Below the pieces are notes generated by a model. It was not told the DNA's origin. It did not search any database and worked only from the letters and a program-made list of their open reading frames with translations. A DNA stretch of 64,000 nucleotides. Origin: Myxococcota bacterium. Its GTDB lineage: Bacteria > Myxococcota_A > UBA796 > UBA9615 > JAKLKC01. The DNA is taken from contig JAKLKC010000009.1 of the NCBI GenBank assembly GCA_023150875.1, positions 93,120 through 157,119 on the forward strand, in the 5' to 3' direction. Both the position numbers and the translations under genes were made by a program. Shown one piece after another: positions 42,524 through 51,661 of the stretch. Each line of letters starts with the position of its first letter. Position 1 is the first letter of the stretch.

Positions 42524-43425
42524 GGTTCGCTCCCTCCGCCCCGGGGCGGGGCGGCGACGATGTGGAGGTGCAGGTGGGCGGGAAGCTCCCGCAGCAGGGC
42601 CTTCCGGGCCCGGCAGAGGCGCTCCGCCGCGTCGGTGGTGCCGTAGCGGGTCGCCACGTCGCCCGGGTGGGGCAGCACGGCGGTGACCCAGTGGGGACAT
42701 CCCCCAGGGCCCGGTCCGCCGAGCCAAGCCGGGGCGTCGGGGCGCCCGAGGGGGGCTCCGGCCCGGCCCCTCCCCCCGAGGGGGAGCCCCGGAGGCCCGG
42801 CGCCGGCGAGGATCCGGACCTCCAGGCCCGAGGCGTGGCGGACGGCCTCCTCGACGGCCTCGGGGATCCCCCGCCGGCGGTTGCGGGCGACCGCCCCCGG
42901 GATCAGGTCCCGCAGCGCGTCGTCGTCGAGCCCCGGCGGCGCCCCCACCCACGAGGCCAGGAGGCGCAGGAAGGGGGGAGGCGCGGTGGCGGGGCGGAAG
43001 GCGGCGGGCAGGGAGTCGGCCTGGCGCTCCAGCTCTTCCCACCGCTCCTCGCACAGCAGCAGCAGCCGGTCCACGAAGCCGGGGCCCCCGCCCGGGGACG
43101 GGGGACGCAGGGCCTCGGGGAGCCAGCGGGACCAGCCCCTCCCCCCCACCACCAGCACCAGGGCCTCGGGGGGGACGGCGGTGTCGGGCGGGAGGTCCCC
43201 GCCGTCGGGCTCCCCCGGCAGCTCCCCCGCCCAGCGGGTGGGGGGCCCCCCGGGCAGGGCCCTGGTCTCCACGGCCAGCACCCGGCCCCGTTCGCCGCGG
43301 GAGCGGGCGGCCACCCGGCGGGTGTCGATGGGGACGTCCACCCGGCTCCCGAGCCAGGCCCGCGCCTCCGCCTCCGTGGGACGGCAGGCGACGAGGCGCC
43401 GCAGATCGGCCCCGGAGGGGATCAC
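42520..43425 (-). CDS. Baseplate protein, phage tail protein I (gpI)-like
   Basis: The central part of this 301-residue protein (about 105-190) matches the tail protein I domain: LLLLCEERWEELERQADSLP, LRLLASWVG and IPEAVEEAVRHASG. In phages and CIS this protein joins the gpJ wedge to the tail periphery. The N-terminal region and the Gly/Pro-rich stretch (about 205-250) are poorly conserved. GTG 43425 overlaps the gpJ stop (GTGA), and the stop overlaps the next GTG. Confidence 0.85.
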   Translation of the reverse strand: MIPSGADLRRLVACRPTEAEARAWLGSRVDVPIDTRRVAARSRGERGRVLAVETRALPGGPPTRWAGELPGEPDGGDLPPDTAVPPEALVLVVGGRGWSRWLPEALRPPSPGGGPGFVDRLLLLCEERWEELERQADSLPAAFRPATAPPPFLRLLASWVGAPPGLDDDALRDLIPGAVARNRRRGIPEAVEEAVRHASGLEVRILAGAGPPGLPLGGRGRAGAPLGRPDAPAWLGGPGPGGCPHWVTAVLPHPGDVATRYGTTDAAERLCRARKALLRELPAHLHLHIVAAPPRGGGSEP

Positions 43426-46400
43426 GGCTCCCCCGTCCCGGCGGCGATCCGGACCCGCACCGCGGCGCAGACGGGCAGGTCGGATCCCTGCCCTACCTTG
43501 GGATCCCCCTCGGGGGAGGTGAGGACCACGCCCCGCAGGGTCCGCACCCCGGCCACGTCCCGGGGCAGCTCCGCCAGGTCGTCGGGCCCCGGGCGCCTCC
43601 CGATGGCGGCCTCGGGGGCGTGGGGATCCAGCCGGGTCCGGAGCCAGCCCTCGATCCGGGGGACGACCTCGTGGGGATCCGCTCCGGGATCGAGGGTGAC
43701 GGCGGCATCGACCGCGATCCGCTCCAGCCGCGCGGGGCGGACCCGGGGCCGCGCCCCGACGAGGCAGCGCTCGGCGAGGAAGCCCTCCACCTGGGCCGCC
43801 ACCGCCGCCTCCGGGGGTGCGCCCTCCGCCACGAGGACCACCACGTCCACCACCCCCGGGGCGTCCGCCGCGGCCCCCAGGCAGAAGGCCCGCAGGACGT
43901 GGGGGGAGGCGCGGCGGGCCAGGGCCTCGAAGTCCCCCCGGGTCACCGCCCGCTCCTGGCCGCGCAGGGCCTCGGGGGCCCGCCTCAGGGCCTCCTCCAG
44001 GCTCTCGGGATCGGCCCCGCCCACCGCCGGGAAGGGCTGCTCCGCCTGCAAGGTCGCGTGGTGGCGGGAGCAGACGACGAGGGCCCCGGCCCCGACGTTG
44101 CCCGCGGCGCCGTCGGTGGACATCACCCGGACCTCGATGGCCTCGGGCCCGGGGGCGGGGATCCGGCCGCGCCGGCCGTCGCCGAAGACCAGCTCCCCCT
44201 CGGCGGGATCCAGGGCCACCACCGCGGCGTCGGGGCCGATCCCGGCCAGCCCCCGGCCCGCCCGGACCTCCCACGGCTCGCCGTGGACCCGCACCTCGGG
44301 GGCGCACAGGGCCCGGGCCGCCGCCGGGAGCCCGCCGTCTTCGGGGCCGGGGATCACCAGGTCCCGGGCGGCGAGGCGCACCCGCTGGGCGGGCGCCCCG
44401 GTGGCGGCGTGCAGCTCGGCCCCTCGGGCTCCCGGCCTCAGGTTCACCGCGGGGACCGCGTTCCAGGCCAGGTGGGTCACGGGCACCGCCCCCCCGACCC
44501 CCGCCTCGGCGCCGGCCCTCACCCACAGGCCGTCCGGGGAGGCGGCGAGCCTCGCCAGGGCCTCGTCGGGGACGAACCTCAGCCACCCGTCGCCGTCGAA
44601 GCGCGCCGCCCGGCTCAGCCCCGGCAGGGGAGCCCAGCCCAGCCCCGGCAGGTGGGCCTCCCAGCGGACCGCCAGGCCCGGGGCCGCGGACCCCGGCGCG
44701 GCGCGCAGGGCGAGGGTGCAGGGCAGGCCGGGGACCAGGTCCCCGTGGACCCGGAAGCAGAGGGCGCGGCGGCCCTCCCCGCCCCGGGCGACGGGGCTGG
44801 CGGTGGCGGGCTCCCGCGCGTGGCCGCCCCCCGGGACGGGGCGGTGGCGCACCGTCCCGTGGGGGAATCGCGGGGGTCGCTCCAGCCCCCAGATCCCGAC
44901 GCGGCCCCCGAGGTCCTGGGCGACGACGCCGGCGGAGCCGATCCGCACGGAGTGGAGGACCAGGTGGACGTGGCGGGGCCAGGGCTCGGCGGGGGTCCCC
45001 GCCCGGGAGAGGCGGGAGCGCCGCAGGACCAGCCGCACCGCCCACGCCTCGCCCCCCCGGTGGCGGAAGGGGACGGCCGCCAGGTGGGCGCGGTCGATGG
45101 CCAGGACGGCCTCCCGGGGGAAGGCCCCCCGGCCTCCGGAGCCGGGGAGGGCGTCGAGGGTGAAGCCGGCCGCCCCGCCCAGGGCGTCCACGGGCACCCA
45201 CCCGGTGGCGGTGGGCACCTCCAGGGCGAGGGCGTACTCCAGGGCCCCCTCGTCCTCCACGGTCCCCCCGTCGGTCCCCTCCTCGAAGGCGTAGGCGAGT
45301 CTCACCTCGACGGCGGGCCCAGCGGCCCCCGCGGGCGCGGGGCGGAAGGCCTCTCCCCCCAGGTACAGAGCGGCGCCCGGGAGGGGCCCGATCCCGATGG
45401 CGGGATCGGAGAAGGGGGCGATGGGGGGGCTGGTGGGATCGAACTCCCGCAGCGACGACGGATCCCGCCCCGCCCAGAGGCGGAGGTGGGCGGGCCTCAC
45501 GAGGCACAGGGGCGGCGCCAGGCCCTCGCCGATCAGCGGGAGGGGGAGGGCGCCCCTGCGCTCGGCCTGGATCACCTCGCCCTCGTGGTCCAGGTCCGGC
45601 AGGGGGCCGTGGAGGGTCACCGAGAGGCCGCGGATCTCGATCCTCTCCCCGGGCACCTCGCGCCAGCGCCCCCCGGCCCGGTAGGACCACCGGAGGTCCG
45701 GGAGCAGGTCAGCCCGGTCCTGGGAGGTGGTCAGCCGCGGGAAGGTCACGGTGAAGGCCCCCCCCTCCCGGAGCCAGCCCGGCCGGCCGACGCGGAAGCG
45801 GTACCGGGTCCCGTCGCCGCCGGGGGAGCCCGCGGGGGTGGCCGCCGGCACCGCGGGGACGGCCCCGTGGGGCCGCTGGGAGGTCCGTCCGCGGTGGGAG
45901 AGGGCGGCCCGCAGGGCGGCGTCCAGGTCCACCGTGGCCCGGAGCCACGGTCCGGGCGGGGCCGCCTCGCCCCCCCCGATCTCCCCCAGCTCCGCGGGGG
46001 GAGGCCCGGGGTGCAGGTCGGGGACGGGTCCGACGGGATCGCCCCCCTCGTCCACGGGGAGGGGGCGCCACCGTCCCGCGACCCGGTAGTCCCAGCGCAG
46101 CAGCCCCGGGAGTTCCAGACGCCCCGGCGCCCCTCCGGCGGGCCGGAGCCGGAGCGCCACCCCCGGCTCCCCGAGGGCCATCAGGTCCGCCCCGGTGAAG
46201 TAGAGGGACTGCTCCAAGGAGGCGTCGTCGCAGCGATCGGAGACGGGGTCCAGCGCGAAGGGGGCCACGCCGCCGTCCCCCCCCAGGCGGCACGCCCCCG
46301 GGGCCCCGGGATCCGTGCCCACGGGGATCGCCCGCCCCAGGAGGCCCCCGGTGGGCAGACCGGCCACCGCCGCGCATTCCCGCAGCTCCAGCCGATGGAT

Positions 46401-46820
46401 CCCTACGGGCTCCAGGGTGAGGAAGGGGACCTGGGGCCGCCCGTCGCCCTGCCGGGTCGCCACCTCGGTGCCCGCCTCGACCCGGGAGCCCACGGCGCCA
46501 CCGTGCATCGCCCGGAAGGAGATCCAGGTGGTGGCCGGACGGGCGGGACGCCGCCCCTCCCCCACCAGGTCCAGCAGGTCGGCGTGGACCCGGGCGGGGA
46601 GGCGCGCCACCCGCCACGCGGTGACCTCCGCCATCCAGGCGAAGAGCTGGAGCAGGGCGATGCCGGGATCCGAGGGGCGCAGGTCGGTCCACTCGGGGCA
46701 ATACCGGGGGATCCGCTCCACCGCCCCCCGCAGGAACGCCGCGTAGCTGAAGTCGAACAGGGGCGGCACCACCGGCACCCCGGGGGCCGCCGCCGGGTCC
46801 TTGGGGGGACGGCCACTCAT
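43422..46820 (-). CDS. Large baseplate protein, gpJ-like (Afp11/12-type)
   Basis: This 1132-residue protein starts with the baseplate-J-like segment FSYAAFLRGAVERIPRYCPEWTDLRPSDPG (quoted in parts: PRYCPEWTDL, then GIALLQLFAWMAEV). Long beta-rich insert domains follow, and the conserved C-terminal wedge region near 880-1120 contains LEEALRRAPEALRGQERAV, typical of J proteins. It forms the wedge ring around the hub and sheath base. At more than 1100 residues it is longer than phage gpJ but typical of CIS homologues. ATG 46820 overlaps the gp25-like stop. Confidence 0.88.
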   Translation of the reverse strand: MSGRPPKDPAAAPGVPVVPPLFDFSYAAFLRGAVERIPRYCPEWTDLRPSDPGIALLQLFAWMAEVTAWRVARLPARVHADLLDLVGEGRRPARPATTWISFRAMHGGAVGSRVEAGTEVATRQGDGRPQVPFLTLEPVGIHRLELRECAAVAGLPTGGLLGRAIPVGTDPGAPGACRLGGDGGVAPFALDPVSDRCDDASLEQSLYFTGADLMALGEPGVALRLRPAGGAPGRLELPGLLRWDYRVAGRWRPLPVDEGGDPVGPVPDLHPGPPPAELGEIGGGEAAPPGPWLRATVDLDAALRAALSHRGRTSQRPHGAVPAVPAATPAGSPGGDGTRYRFRVGRPGWLREGGAFTVTFPRLTTSQDRADLLPDLRWSYRAGGRWREVPGERIEIRGLSVTLHGPLPDLDHEGEVIQAERRGALPLPLIGEGLAPPLCLVRPAHLRLWAGRDPSSLREFDPTSPPIAPFSDPAIGIGPLPGAALYLGGEAFRPAPAGAAGPAVEVRLAYAFEEGTDGGTVEDEGALEYALALEVPTATGWVPVDALGGAAGFTLDALPGSGGRGAFPREAVLAIDRAHLAAVPFRHRGGEAWAVRLVLRRSRLSRAGTPAEPWPRHVHLVLHSVRIGSAGVVAQDLGGRVGIWGLERPPRFPHGTVRHRPVPGGGHAREPATASPVARGGEGRRALCFRVHGDLVPGLPCTLALRAAPGSAAPGLAVRWEAHLPGLGWAPLPGLSRAARFDGDGWLRFVPDEALARLAASPDGLWVRAGAEAGVGGAVPVTHLAWNAVPAVNLRPGARGAELHAATGAPAQRVRLAARDLVIPGPEDGGLPAAARALCAPEVRVHGEPWEVRAGRGLAGIGPDAAVVALDPAEGELVFGDGRRGRIPAPGPEAIEVRVMSTDGAAGNVGAGALVVCSRHHATLQAEQPFPAVGGADPESLEEALRRAPEALRGQERAVTRGDFEALARRASPHVLRAFCLGAAADAPGVVDVVVLVAEGAPPEAAVAAQVEGFLAERCLVGARPRVRPARLERIAVDAAVTLDPGADPHEVVPRIEGWLRTRLDPHAPEAAIGRRPGPDDLAELPRDVAGVRTLRGVVLTSPEGDPKVGQGSDLPVCAAVRVRIAAGTGEP

Positions 46821-47302
46821 GGCCGCCTCCCCCCGCCGCCACCCGCCGACGGAGCGTCCGGGCCCAGTCGCAGCTCCACGAGGCCCGTCCTCCCCCCCCG
46901 CTTCGTCCGGTATTGGAGGTCCACCCACACCGCCCCGGGGTGCTGGGGATCCCGGCGCGCCCGCACCTGGGTGGGGACGATCCGGTCCTCGAAGCGGCGG
47001 ACGGCGTCCTCCACCCGGAAGGCGATGGCGTCCAACACCGCCGGCGTCAGGGGGCGGAACAGCAGCTCGTGGGCCCGGCAGCCGAAGCGGGGCAGCATGA
47101 GCCTCTCCCCGGGGCGGGTGAGCACGATCCCCTCGATGGCGCGCCGCACCAACAGGTCATCCTCGACCAGGGGGATCCCGCCCCCCTCGCCGGGGCCCGC
47201 GGGCAGGGCCCAGCCCCGCTCCCGCCTTCCCCTCCGGGCGGGGGCGGGGCCATCGTCCGGCCCGCAGCCCCTCGTCTCCTGTTCCCGCTCCTGGGTTGTC
47301 AT
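46817..47302 (-). CDS. Baseplate wedge protein, gp25-like (GPW family)
   Basis: This 161-residue protein has an N-terminal charged stretch followed by the gp25/GPW fold: LVRRAIEGIVLTRPGERLM, PRFGCRAHELLFRPLTP and the later EDRIVPTQVRARRD. gp25-like proteins nucleate sheath assembly on the baseplate. The stop overlaps the gpJ start. It lies 9 bp after the gpD hub gene. Confidence 0.9.
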   Translation of the reverse strand: MTTQEREQETRGCGPDDGPAPARRGRRERGWALPAGPGEGGGIPLVEDDLLVRRAIEGIVLTRPGERLMLPRFGCRAHELLFRPLTPAVLDAIAFRVEDAVRRFEDRIVPTQVRARRDPQHPGAVWVDLQYRTKRGGRTGLVELRLGPDAPSAGGGGGRRP

Positions 47303-47311
47303 GGCGCTCCC

Positions 47312-48370
47312 TCATCCCTCGGCGTTGCGGACCAGGTCGAAGGAGGTCCGGTAGCCGGTGCGACCGTCGACGACGTGGCGGGTGGCCACCACGAACCAGT
47401 TGCCGCAGAAGGGTCCCAGGCCCGCGAGGCGGACCGTCGTGCCGCTCCGCAGATCGGGCAGCCCCTGGGAGACGCCGTGGCCGGTGCCGAAGCGGGCGGC
47501 CCGGGAGGCCATCTCCGCCGCGGCGATCCGGTTTGCCTCGGCCTGGGTGGTGGCTCGCGCGTCGCTCAGGACGAGGCTCGACTCCCCGCCGTGGGCGCGG
47601 TCGGCGGCGTCGGGGCCGGCTCGGCCTCCCCCCATGGGATCGAGGCCGGCGGCGGTGGCGACCCCGACGACGGCCTCCTTGCGCCGGGGATCCCAGCCCC
47701 GCACCTCGACCCGCCCCACCTGGTCGTGCGTGTTCCACCGCAGCTCGCAGGCGATGAGGTCCCGCCCCCAGGTCAGGGTGTGGGAGGGGGGGCGGTCCAG
47801 GCGGGGCCGGCCCATCTCCAGGGCGCGCCGCCTCACCCTCAACACGAACCCGTTGCGCCGCGCGAGCTGTCGCAGGAAATCGGCGTCGGTGCAGTCCCGC
47901 TGCGCCGTGTGGCCCCGGGGCTCCCCGGTGTCCTCCACCTGGGCGGACAGGCCCAGCTCGGCGGCGATCTGCCGGGCGACGTCGGCGTCCGAGAGGTCCT
48001 GGAAGGTCCGGGTGCGCCGGCTCCGGCCCAGCCGGTGGAGGAGGTCGAAGCCCCGCACCCGCAGGCGGGCGGGGCCCCCCTCCGGGAACGAGGGCTCGAC
48101 GCAGGTGACCTCCCCCTCGACCAGGACCTGCTCGTCCTCCTCGGCGCCGTAACCGACCCGGACCTCCACGGCGGCCCCGAGGCGGAGGCGGTCGTCCACT
48201 CCGCCCGGGCCTTCGTCGGGGGCGACCACCACCTCGAAGGCGTCGAGGCGGTCGACGGCCTCGTCCACCCGGACCCGCACCACCGCGTGCTCGTCCTCCA
48301 GGGCGATCCCCTCCCCGTCCACCAGGAGGGTGAAGCGGGGGCTCATGGAGCGGGACTCGGAGCCGCTCAC
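47312..48370 (-). CDS. Tail hub protein, gpD/late control D-like
   Basis: This 352-residue protein matches the gpD hub (phage late control gene D; N-terminal part of VgrG). The N-terminal domain has the ALEDEHAVVRVRVDEAVDRLD strand pattern and VEVRVGYG. LLHRLGRSRRTRTFQDLSD, then RDCTDADFLRQLARRNGF and the late LRSGTTVRLAGLG, follow the family order. It forms the trimeric hub that carries the spike; the spike gene in this window is at 9873. GTG 48370 overlaps the previous stop; ATG 48346 is possible. Confidence 0.9.
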   Translation of the reverse strand: MSGSESRSMSPRFTLLVDGEGIALEDEHAVVRVRVDEAVDRLDAFEVVVAPDEGPGGVDDRLRLGAAVEVRVGYGAEEDEQVLVEGEVTCVEPSFPEGGPARLRVRGFDLLHRLGRSRRTRTFQDLSDADVARQIAAELGLSAQVEDTGEPRGHTAQRDCTDADFLRQLARRNGFVLRVRRRALEMGRPRLDRPPSHTLTWGRDLIACELRWNTHDQVGRVEVRGWDPRRKEAVVGVATAAGLDPMGGGRAGPDAADRAHGGESSLVLSDARATTQAEANRIAAAEMASRAARFGTGHGVSQGLPDLRSGTTVRLAGLGPFCGNWFVVATRHVVDGRTGYRTSFDLVRNAEG

Positions 48371-49011
48371 CGCGGCCTCCCCCCGGGCACCACCAGCGGA
48401 TCTCCGGCGGCGAGGTCGCGGGGATCCTCGATCCCGCTGGCCTCGGCGATCTCGGGCCATCGCGCCGGATCCCCGAGCGCCCGCTCCGCCACCTGGTCGA
48501 TCCGCTCGTCGGCCCCCGCGATGGCCTCCTCCTCGGCCTCCAGCCCCGCGGCCGCGGGGTTCCCCCCCGCCGGGGCCCCCTCCTCGTGGTACTCCCCCAG
48601 CACCACCCGCAGCTCCGCCCGCAGGGGCGTCCCGTCGCTGTCGAACAGCAGGTAGCGGGAGGCGCAGCTCTGGAGCACGCAGCGGAACTCGAAGCCGCCC
48701 CACCGGAAGAGGAGCCGGGGGGGCCGGGGCGGGCGGAGGCCGCGGTCCACCAGGGCCAGCTTCTCGATCCTCCCCGTGTGGACGCGGACGTCGTGGGAGG
48801 CGTCGCTGGTGTCGAAGACCAGGCTCGTGGTGAGCCGCCTCCGGGCGCCGGAGGTGAACTCCACCGCCGGCGCGTCCCGCCCCGCCACGTCCTGCTCCTT
48901 CCAGCCCACCTCCTTCTCGATGAGGTAGTCCGACGGGTTGAACTGGACGCCGTTCTCCTCGCCGGAGTCCAGGTCCAGGAGGACCGCCCGTTCCAACCGT
49001 CTCGCCGCCAT
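48367..49011 (-). CDS. CIS tube-associated protein with LysM (Afp7-like)
   Basis: This 214-residue protein has an N-terminal domain that starts RRLERAVLLDLD and contains FNPSDYLIEKEVGWKEQD, typical of CIS tube proteins, and a C-terminal LysM-type domain (about 165-212; DERIDQVAERALGDPARW then AGDPLVVPGG). It caps or extends the tube at the baseplate. ATG 49011 starts two bases after the tube-2 stop. Confidence 0.88.
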   Translation of the reverse strand: MAARRLERAVLLDLDSGEENGVQFNPSDYLIEKEVGWKEQDVAGRDAPAVEFTSGARRRLTTSLVFDTSDASHDVRVHTGRIEKLALVDRGLRPPRPPRLLFRWGGFEFRCVLQSCASRYLLFDSDGTPLRAELRVVLGEYHEEGAPAGGNPAAAGLEAEEEAIAGADERIDQVAERALGDPARWPEIAEASGIEDPRDLAAGDPLVVPGGRPR

Positions 49012-49013
49012 GG

Positions 49014-49472
49014 TCAGCGCTCCTCCAGCCCGTGGTGGGCGATCTCGATCCTCTCGATGGCGAGCTGGCTGCGGTTGGAGTCCAACTCGGGGCCCTCCCA
49101 GACCACCGGCCAACCCTGGTGGAACTCCCAGCGGCGCAGCTCGGCGAAGGCGGCGTCCAGCAGCACCACCGCCCCGTCCCGGCGGAACTCCTGCGCCCCC
49201 TCCAAGACCTCCCTGCGCCACTGCCACAGCTCGGACGAGCTGGCGAGCCCGCCCCGGAGCACCAGGTTCCCCCAGCGGGCGGGCCCGCGGAACTTGAGGG
49301 TGCCGTCGTTCCGGCCCCCCTCCCGCACCTCGTAGACGTCGCTCCGGCTGGACAGCCCCGAGACATGCAGGAACAGGGCGTGCTGCACGCCGTCGATCTC
49401 CACGGCGAAGGCGTGGGCCCCCGGGGGCTCGTGGCCCGAGGCGGGGGATCCGCCGGGGGGCGCGGCGCTCAC
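49014..49472 (-). CDS. Second tail tube protein (gp19-like)
   Basis: This 152-residue protein has the inner tube fold: HAFAVEIDGVQHALFLHVSG, DGTLKFRGPARWGNLVLRGG, ELWQWRREVLEG, and WEFHQGWPVVWEGPELD before the closing IERIEIAHHGLEE. It is a paralogue of the tube protein at 51150-51611; CIS loci usually encode several tube forms, some specific to the baseplate end. GTG 49472 overlaps the sheath-2 stop. Confidence 0.9.
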   Translation of the reverse strand: MSAAPPGGSPASGHEPPGAHAFAVEIDGVQHALFLHVSGLSSRSDVYEVREGGRNDGTLKFRGPARWGNLVLRGGLASSSELWQWRREVLEGAQEFRRDGAVVLLDAAFAELRRWEFHQGWPVVWEGPELDSNRSQLAIERIEIAHHGLEER

Positions 49473-50536
49473 GTCCCCTCGGGGGCGGCGCCGGGGCGCT
49501 CGGGGTGGAGGCGTACGTGGACCCGCTCCAACCCCCGGGCGGGGCGGAGCCAGACGTCCAGGACCGGGGGGGACTGGGGCGCCCCGTGCTCCGGGGGCGG
49601 GGCCTCCCCCAGGGCGACGGCGAAGGCCCGCGCGGGCTCGTCGCCGTCCAGGACGCCGGCCTCCCAAGCGGAGCGCAGCACCGACTGGGCCTCCCGGCGC
49701 AACCGGGCCCGCAGCCCCGGCCCGTCGGACTCGAAGGCGCTCCACGCCAGCGCCCGGTGGAGCTCCCGGACCACCGCCGCCAGGGCGACCTGGGCCGTCA
49801 GGGACCCACCCCCGGTGCCGAGCAGGGAGTCGCCCCAGGCGACGGCGCCCACCCCGACCAGGGTCCTCACCGGGTTGATCCCGGCCCCCCGCAACAGGAT
49901 CTCCTCCTCGGGCCGGAGCCGGAAGGCGGGGAACACGCCCCCCAGGGGGACGCCGGCGACGGCGAAGGGGCTCCCCCACGGCCCGTCCTTCAGCTCGGCC
50001 CGGGCCAGGGCCCCCGCCACCGCCGCGGCCGCGGGAAGGACCCGGCGGTCGCTCCGCACCGCGGGGTGGTAGGCCGCCACCCGCCCGAGGGCGGCCACCG
50101 GCACCGCGTGGACGGCGGCCTCGACCCACGCCACCCCCCGGGCGGGGGACTCCCCGGGCACGTCCAGGAGGGCCACCGCCCCCGCCGCCCGGGCCGCCCG
50201 CCCCGCCAGCTCCACGATGCGGCCGAGGGCCGCCGGCGTGGACGCCACGTCCTCCCCCACCGCCAGCACCAGGGCCCTCATGCCCGGGGTCGCCAGCCCC
50301 ACCAGCGCCTCCGCCAGGCCGTCGAGGGAGGGGGCGGTGAGGGTGATCGCGTGGCCGCCCCCGGCCCCCAGGAAGGCCGCCCGGGCCGCCTCGGTCAGGG
50401 CCTCCCCGGTGCCCACGATCCCCACCGGGACCCACCGGGTGCGGGCCGTGGCCGGGGGGGGATCCGGGGCCTCCACCACCATCCCGGGGGGAGGCTCGGG
50501 GGCGGTCCCCCGTCCCACGTCATCGTCCAACTTCAT
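49469..50536 (-). CDS. Second, short sheath-like protein
   Basis: This 355-residue protein has a sheath-type C terminus: ILLRGAGINPVRTLVGVGAV, then AQVALAAVVRELHRALAWSAF and REAQSVLRSAWEAGVL. The N-terminal two thirds are Ala/Gly-rich and shorter than in the main sheath (602 residues). CIS loci commonly carry extra sheath genes for the baseplate-proximal ring. The start ATG at 50536 lies inside the upstream small gene. Confidence 0.8.
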   Translation of the reverse strand: MKLDDDVGRGTAPEPPPGMVVEAPDPPPATARTRWVPVGIVGTGEALTEAARAAFLGAGGGHAITLTAPSLDGLAEALVGLATPGMRALVLAVGEDVASTPAALGRIVELAGRAARAAGAVALLDVPGESPARGVAWVEAAVHAVPVAALGRVAAYHPAVRSDRRVLPAAAAVAGALARAELKDGPWGSPFAVAGVPLGGVFPAFRLRPEEEILLRGAGINPVRTLVGVGAVAWGDSLLGTGGGSLTAQVALAAVVRELHRALAWSAFESDGPGLRARLRREAQSVLRSAWEAGVLDGDEPARAFAVALGEAPPPEHGAPQSPPVLDVWLRPARGLERVHVRLHPERPGAAPEGT

Positions 50537-50681
50537 GGATCGCCTCGTGGATCCGGCCGATCTCCCGGACCCAGACGTGCCGCTCGCGGTGGGTGAGCTC
50601 CATCACCGCGTCGGGCGGCCAGTGGAAGTAGTAGCTCAGGTACGCTACCTCCTGGTGGAGCCGCTCCAGGGGGTAGCTCAG
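50520..50681 (-). CDS. Small CIS protein (DUF6760-like) with CTG start
   Basis: This 53-residue protein reads SYPLERLHQEVAYLSYYFHW followed by PPDAVMELTHRERHVWVREI, the pattern of small proteins conserved between tail-assembly and sheath genes in CIS loci. No ATG, GTG or TTG is in frame near the N terminus. The likely start is CTG at 50681, which overlaps the upstream stop as CTGA in the same way that other genes here use ATGA or GTGA. GGGGGA lies 4-5 bases upstream. It also overlaps the sheath-2 start by 17 bp. Confidence 0.75.
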   Translation of the reverse strand: MSYPLERLHQEVAYLSYYFHWPPDAVMELTHRERHVWVREIGRIHEAIHEVGR

Positions 50682-51049
50682 GATTCCCCCGCGCGGCCGA
50701 ACTCCTTGCTGAAGCGCGCGCCGCACTCGGGGCAGTGGACCTCCAGCTCCACCTGGGTCCCGTCGCCGTTGACCCGGTTGTACAGCTCCTCCAGGAAGCG
50801 CAGGTCGGCGGCGTACAGGCCCTCCACGATCCCGGTGTTCACCTCGGGCAGGTCCCCGAGTCGGGTGACCACCCGCGACAGCAGCACCACGATGAGGAAG
50901 GCCCGGTTGCGCTGGACCCTCAGGTCCACCAGGGGCGCGATCTCGTCCCGGGCGGTGGCCAGGCGCATGACCCCCTGGCGGTGGAGGTTCCCCTCCTTGT
51001 CCACGTATCCCCGGGGCAGGGTGAACTCGTACTCCGTGCGAAGCTGCAT
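50678..51049 (-). CDS. CIS tail assembly protein with C-terminal CxxC
   Basis: This 123-residue protein begins QLRTEYEFTLPRGYVD, then GNLHRQGVMRLATARDEI and LIVVLLSRVVTRLGDLP, a pattern I recognise as conserved in CIS loci after the tube gene. The C terminus has CPECGARF, possibly half of a zinc site. It is likely a chaperone or connector in tube/sheath assembly. ATG 51049 has GGAGG six bases upstream; a longer start is not needed. Confidence 0.8.
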   Translation of the reverse strand: MQLRTEYEFTLPRGYVDKEGNLHRQGVMRLATARDEIAPLVDLRVQRNRAFLIVVLLSRVVTRLGDLPEVNTGIVEGLYAADLRFLEELYNRVNGDGTQVELEVHCPECGARFSKEFGRAGES

Positions 51050-51149
51050 GGGATCCTCCGGGCGCACCGGTCCCCCGGACGCGGGCGCAGGCCGTCCTCG
51101 GGGCCCCTCGCCCCGCATGAATCATGTATCATCCGCGGTCCGCGGGAGG

Positions 51150-51611
51150 TCAGCTACTGGCGCGCTCGATCCGCTCCACCGCCAGCTCCACCTTCTCGAT
51201 GGCCATGCCCGAGGACTCCGCGTCCATGGGGGGCGCGTCCCACTTGCACGGCCAGCCCTCGAAGAAGTTGTACCGCGCCACCTCCTCGAGGTTCTGGTCC
51301 AGCACGATGATCGACCCCGAGCGGCGGTCGATGCTCCCCTCCTCGATCTTCTTGCGCCACTCCCAAAGGTCGTCGGTGGCGGTGAAGCCCCGCTCCAGCA
51401 CGATGTTGGAGTAGGAGGTGCGGCCGGGCTTCTTGCGGACCGCCGTGTCGTTCCCCTGCTTGAACTCGATGATCTCGGTGCTGGAGTTCATCCCCGAGAC
51501 CTTCTTGAAGCCCCCGACCACCGTCTTGTGGTCCTTGGTGACCCCCTCGATCTCCAAATAGAAGTTGTACGCCCCGAAGAGCTTGTCGGTGGGACTCCGG
51601 TCCTGGGCCAT
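51150..51611 (-). CDS. Major tail tube protein (gp19-like, Afp1-type)
   Basis: This 153-residue inner tube subunit shows GAYNFYLEIEGVTKDHKTVV, FKKVSGMNSSTEIIEFKQGN, SYSNIVLERGFTATDDLWEW, NFFEGWPCKW and the closing AIEKVELAVERIE. Tube subunits stack as hexamers inside the sheath. It lies 50 bp after the sheath gene; CGGCCG repeats at 51633-51650 could form a small hairpin between the two. Confidence 0.93.
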   Translation of the reverse strand: MAQDRSPTDKLFGAYNFYLEIEGVTKDHKTVVGGFKKVSGMNSSTEIIEFKQGNDTAVRKKPGRTSYSNIVLERGFTATDDLWEWRKKIEEGSIDRRSGSIIVLDQNLEEVARYNFFEGWPCKWDAPPMDAESSGMAIEKVELAVERIERASS

Positions 51612-51661
51612 GGCTCTCGTCCTCCTTCACGTCGGCCGTTCCACCGGCCGGTCGGTCGGTG

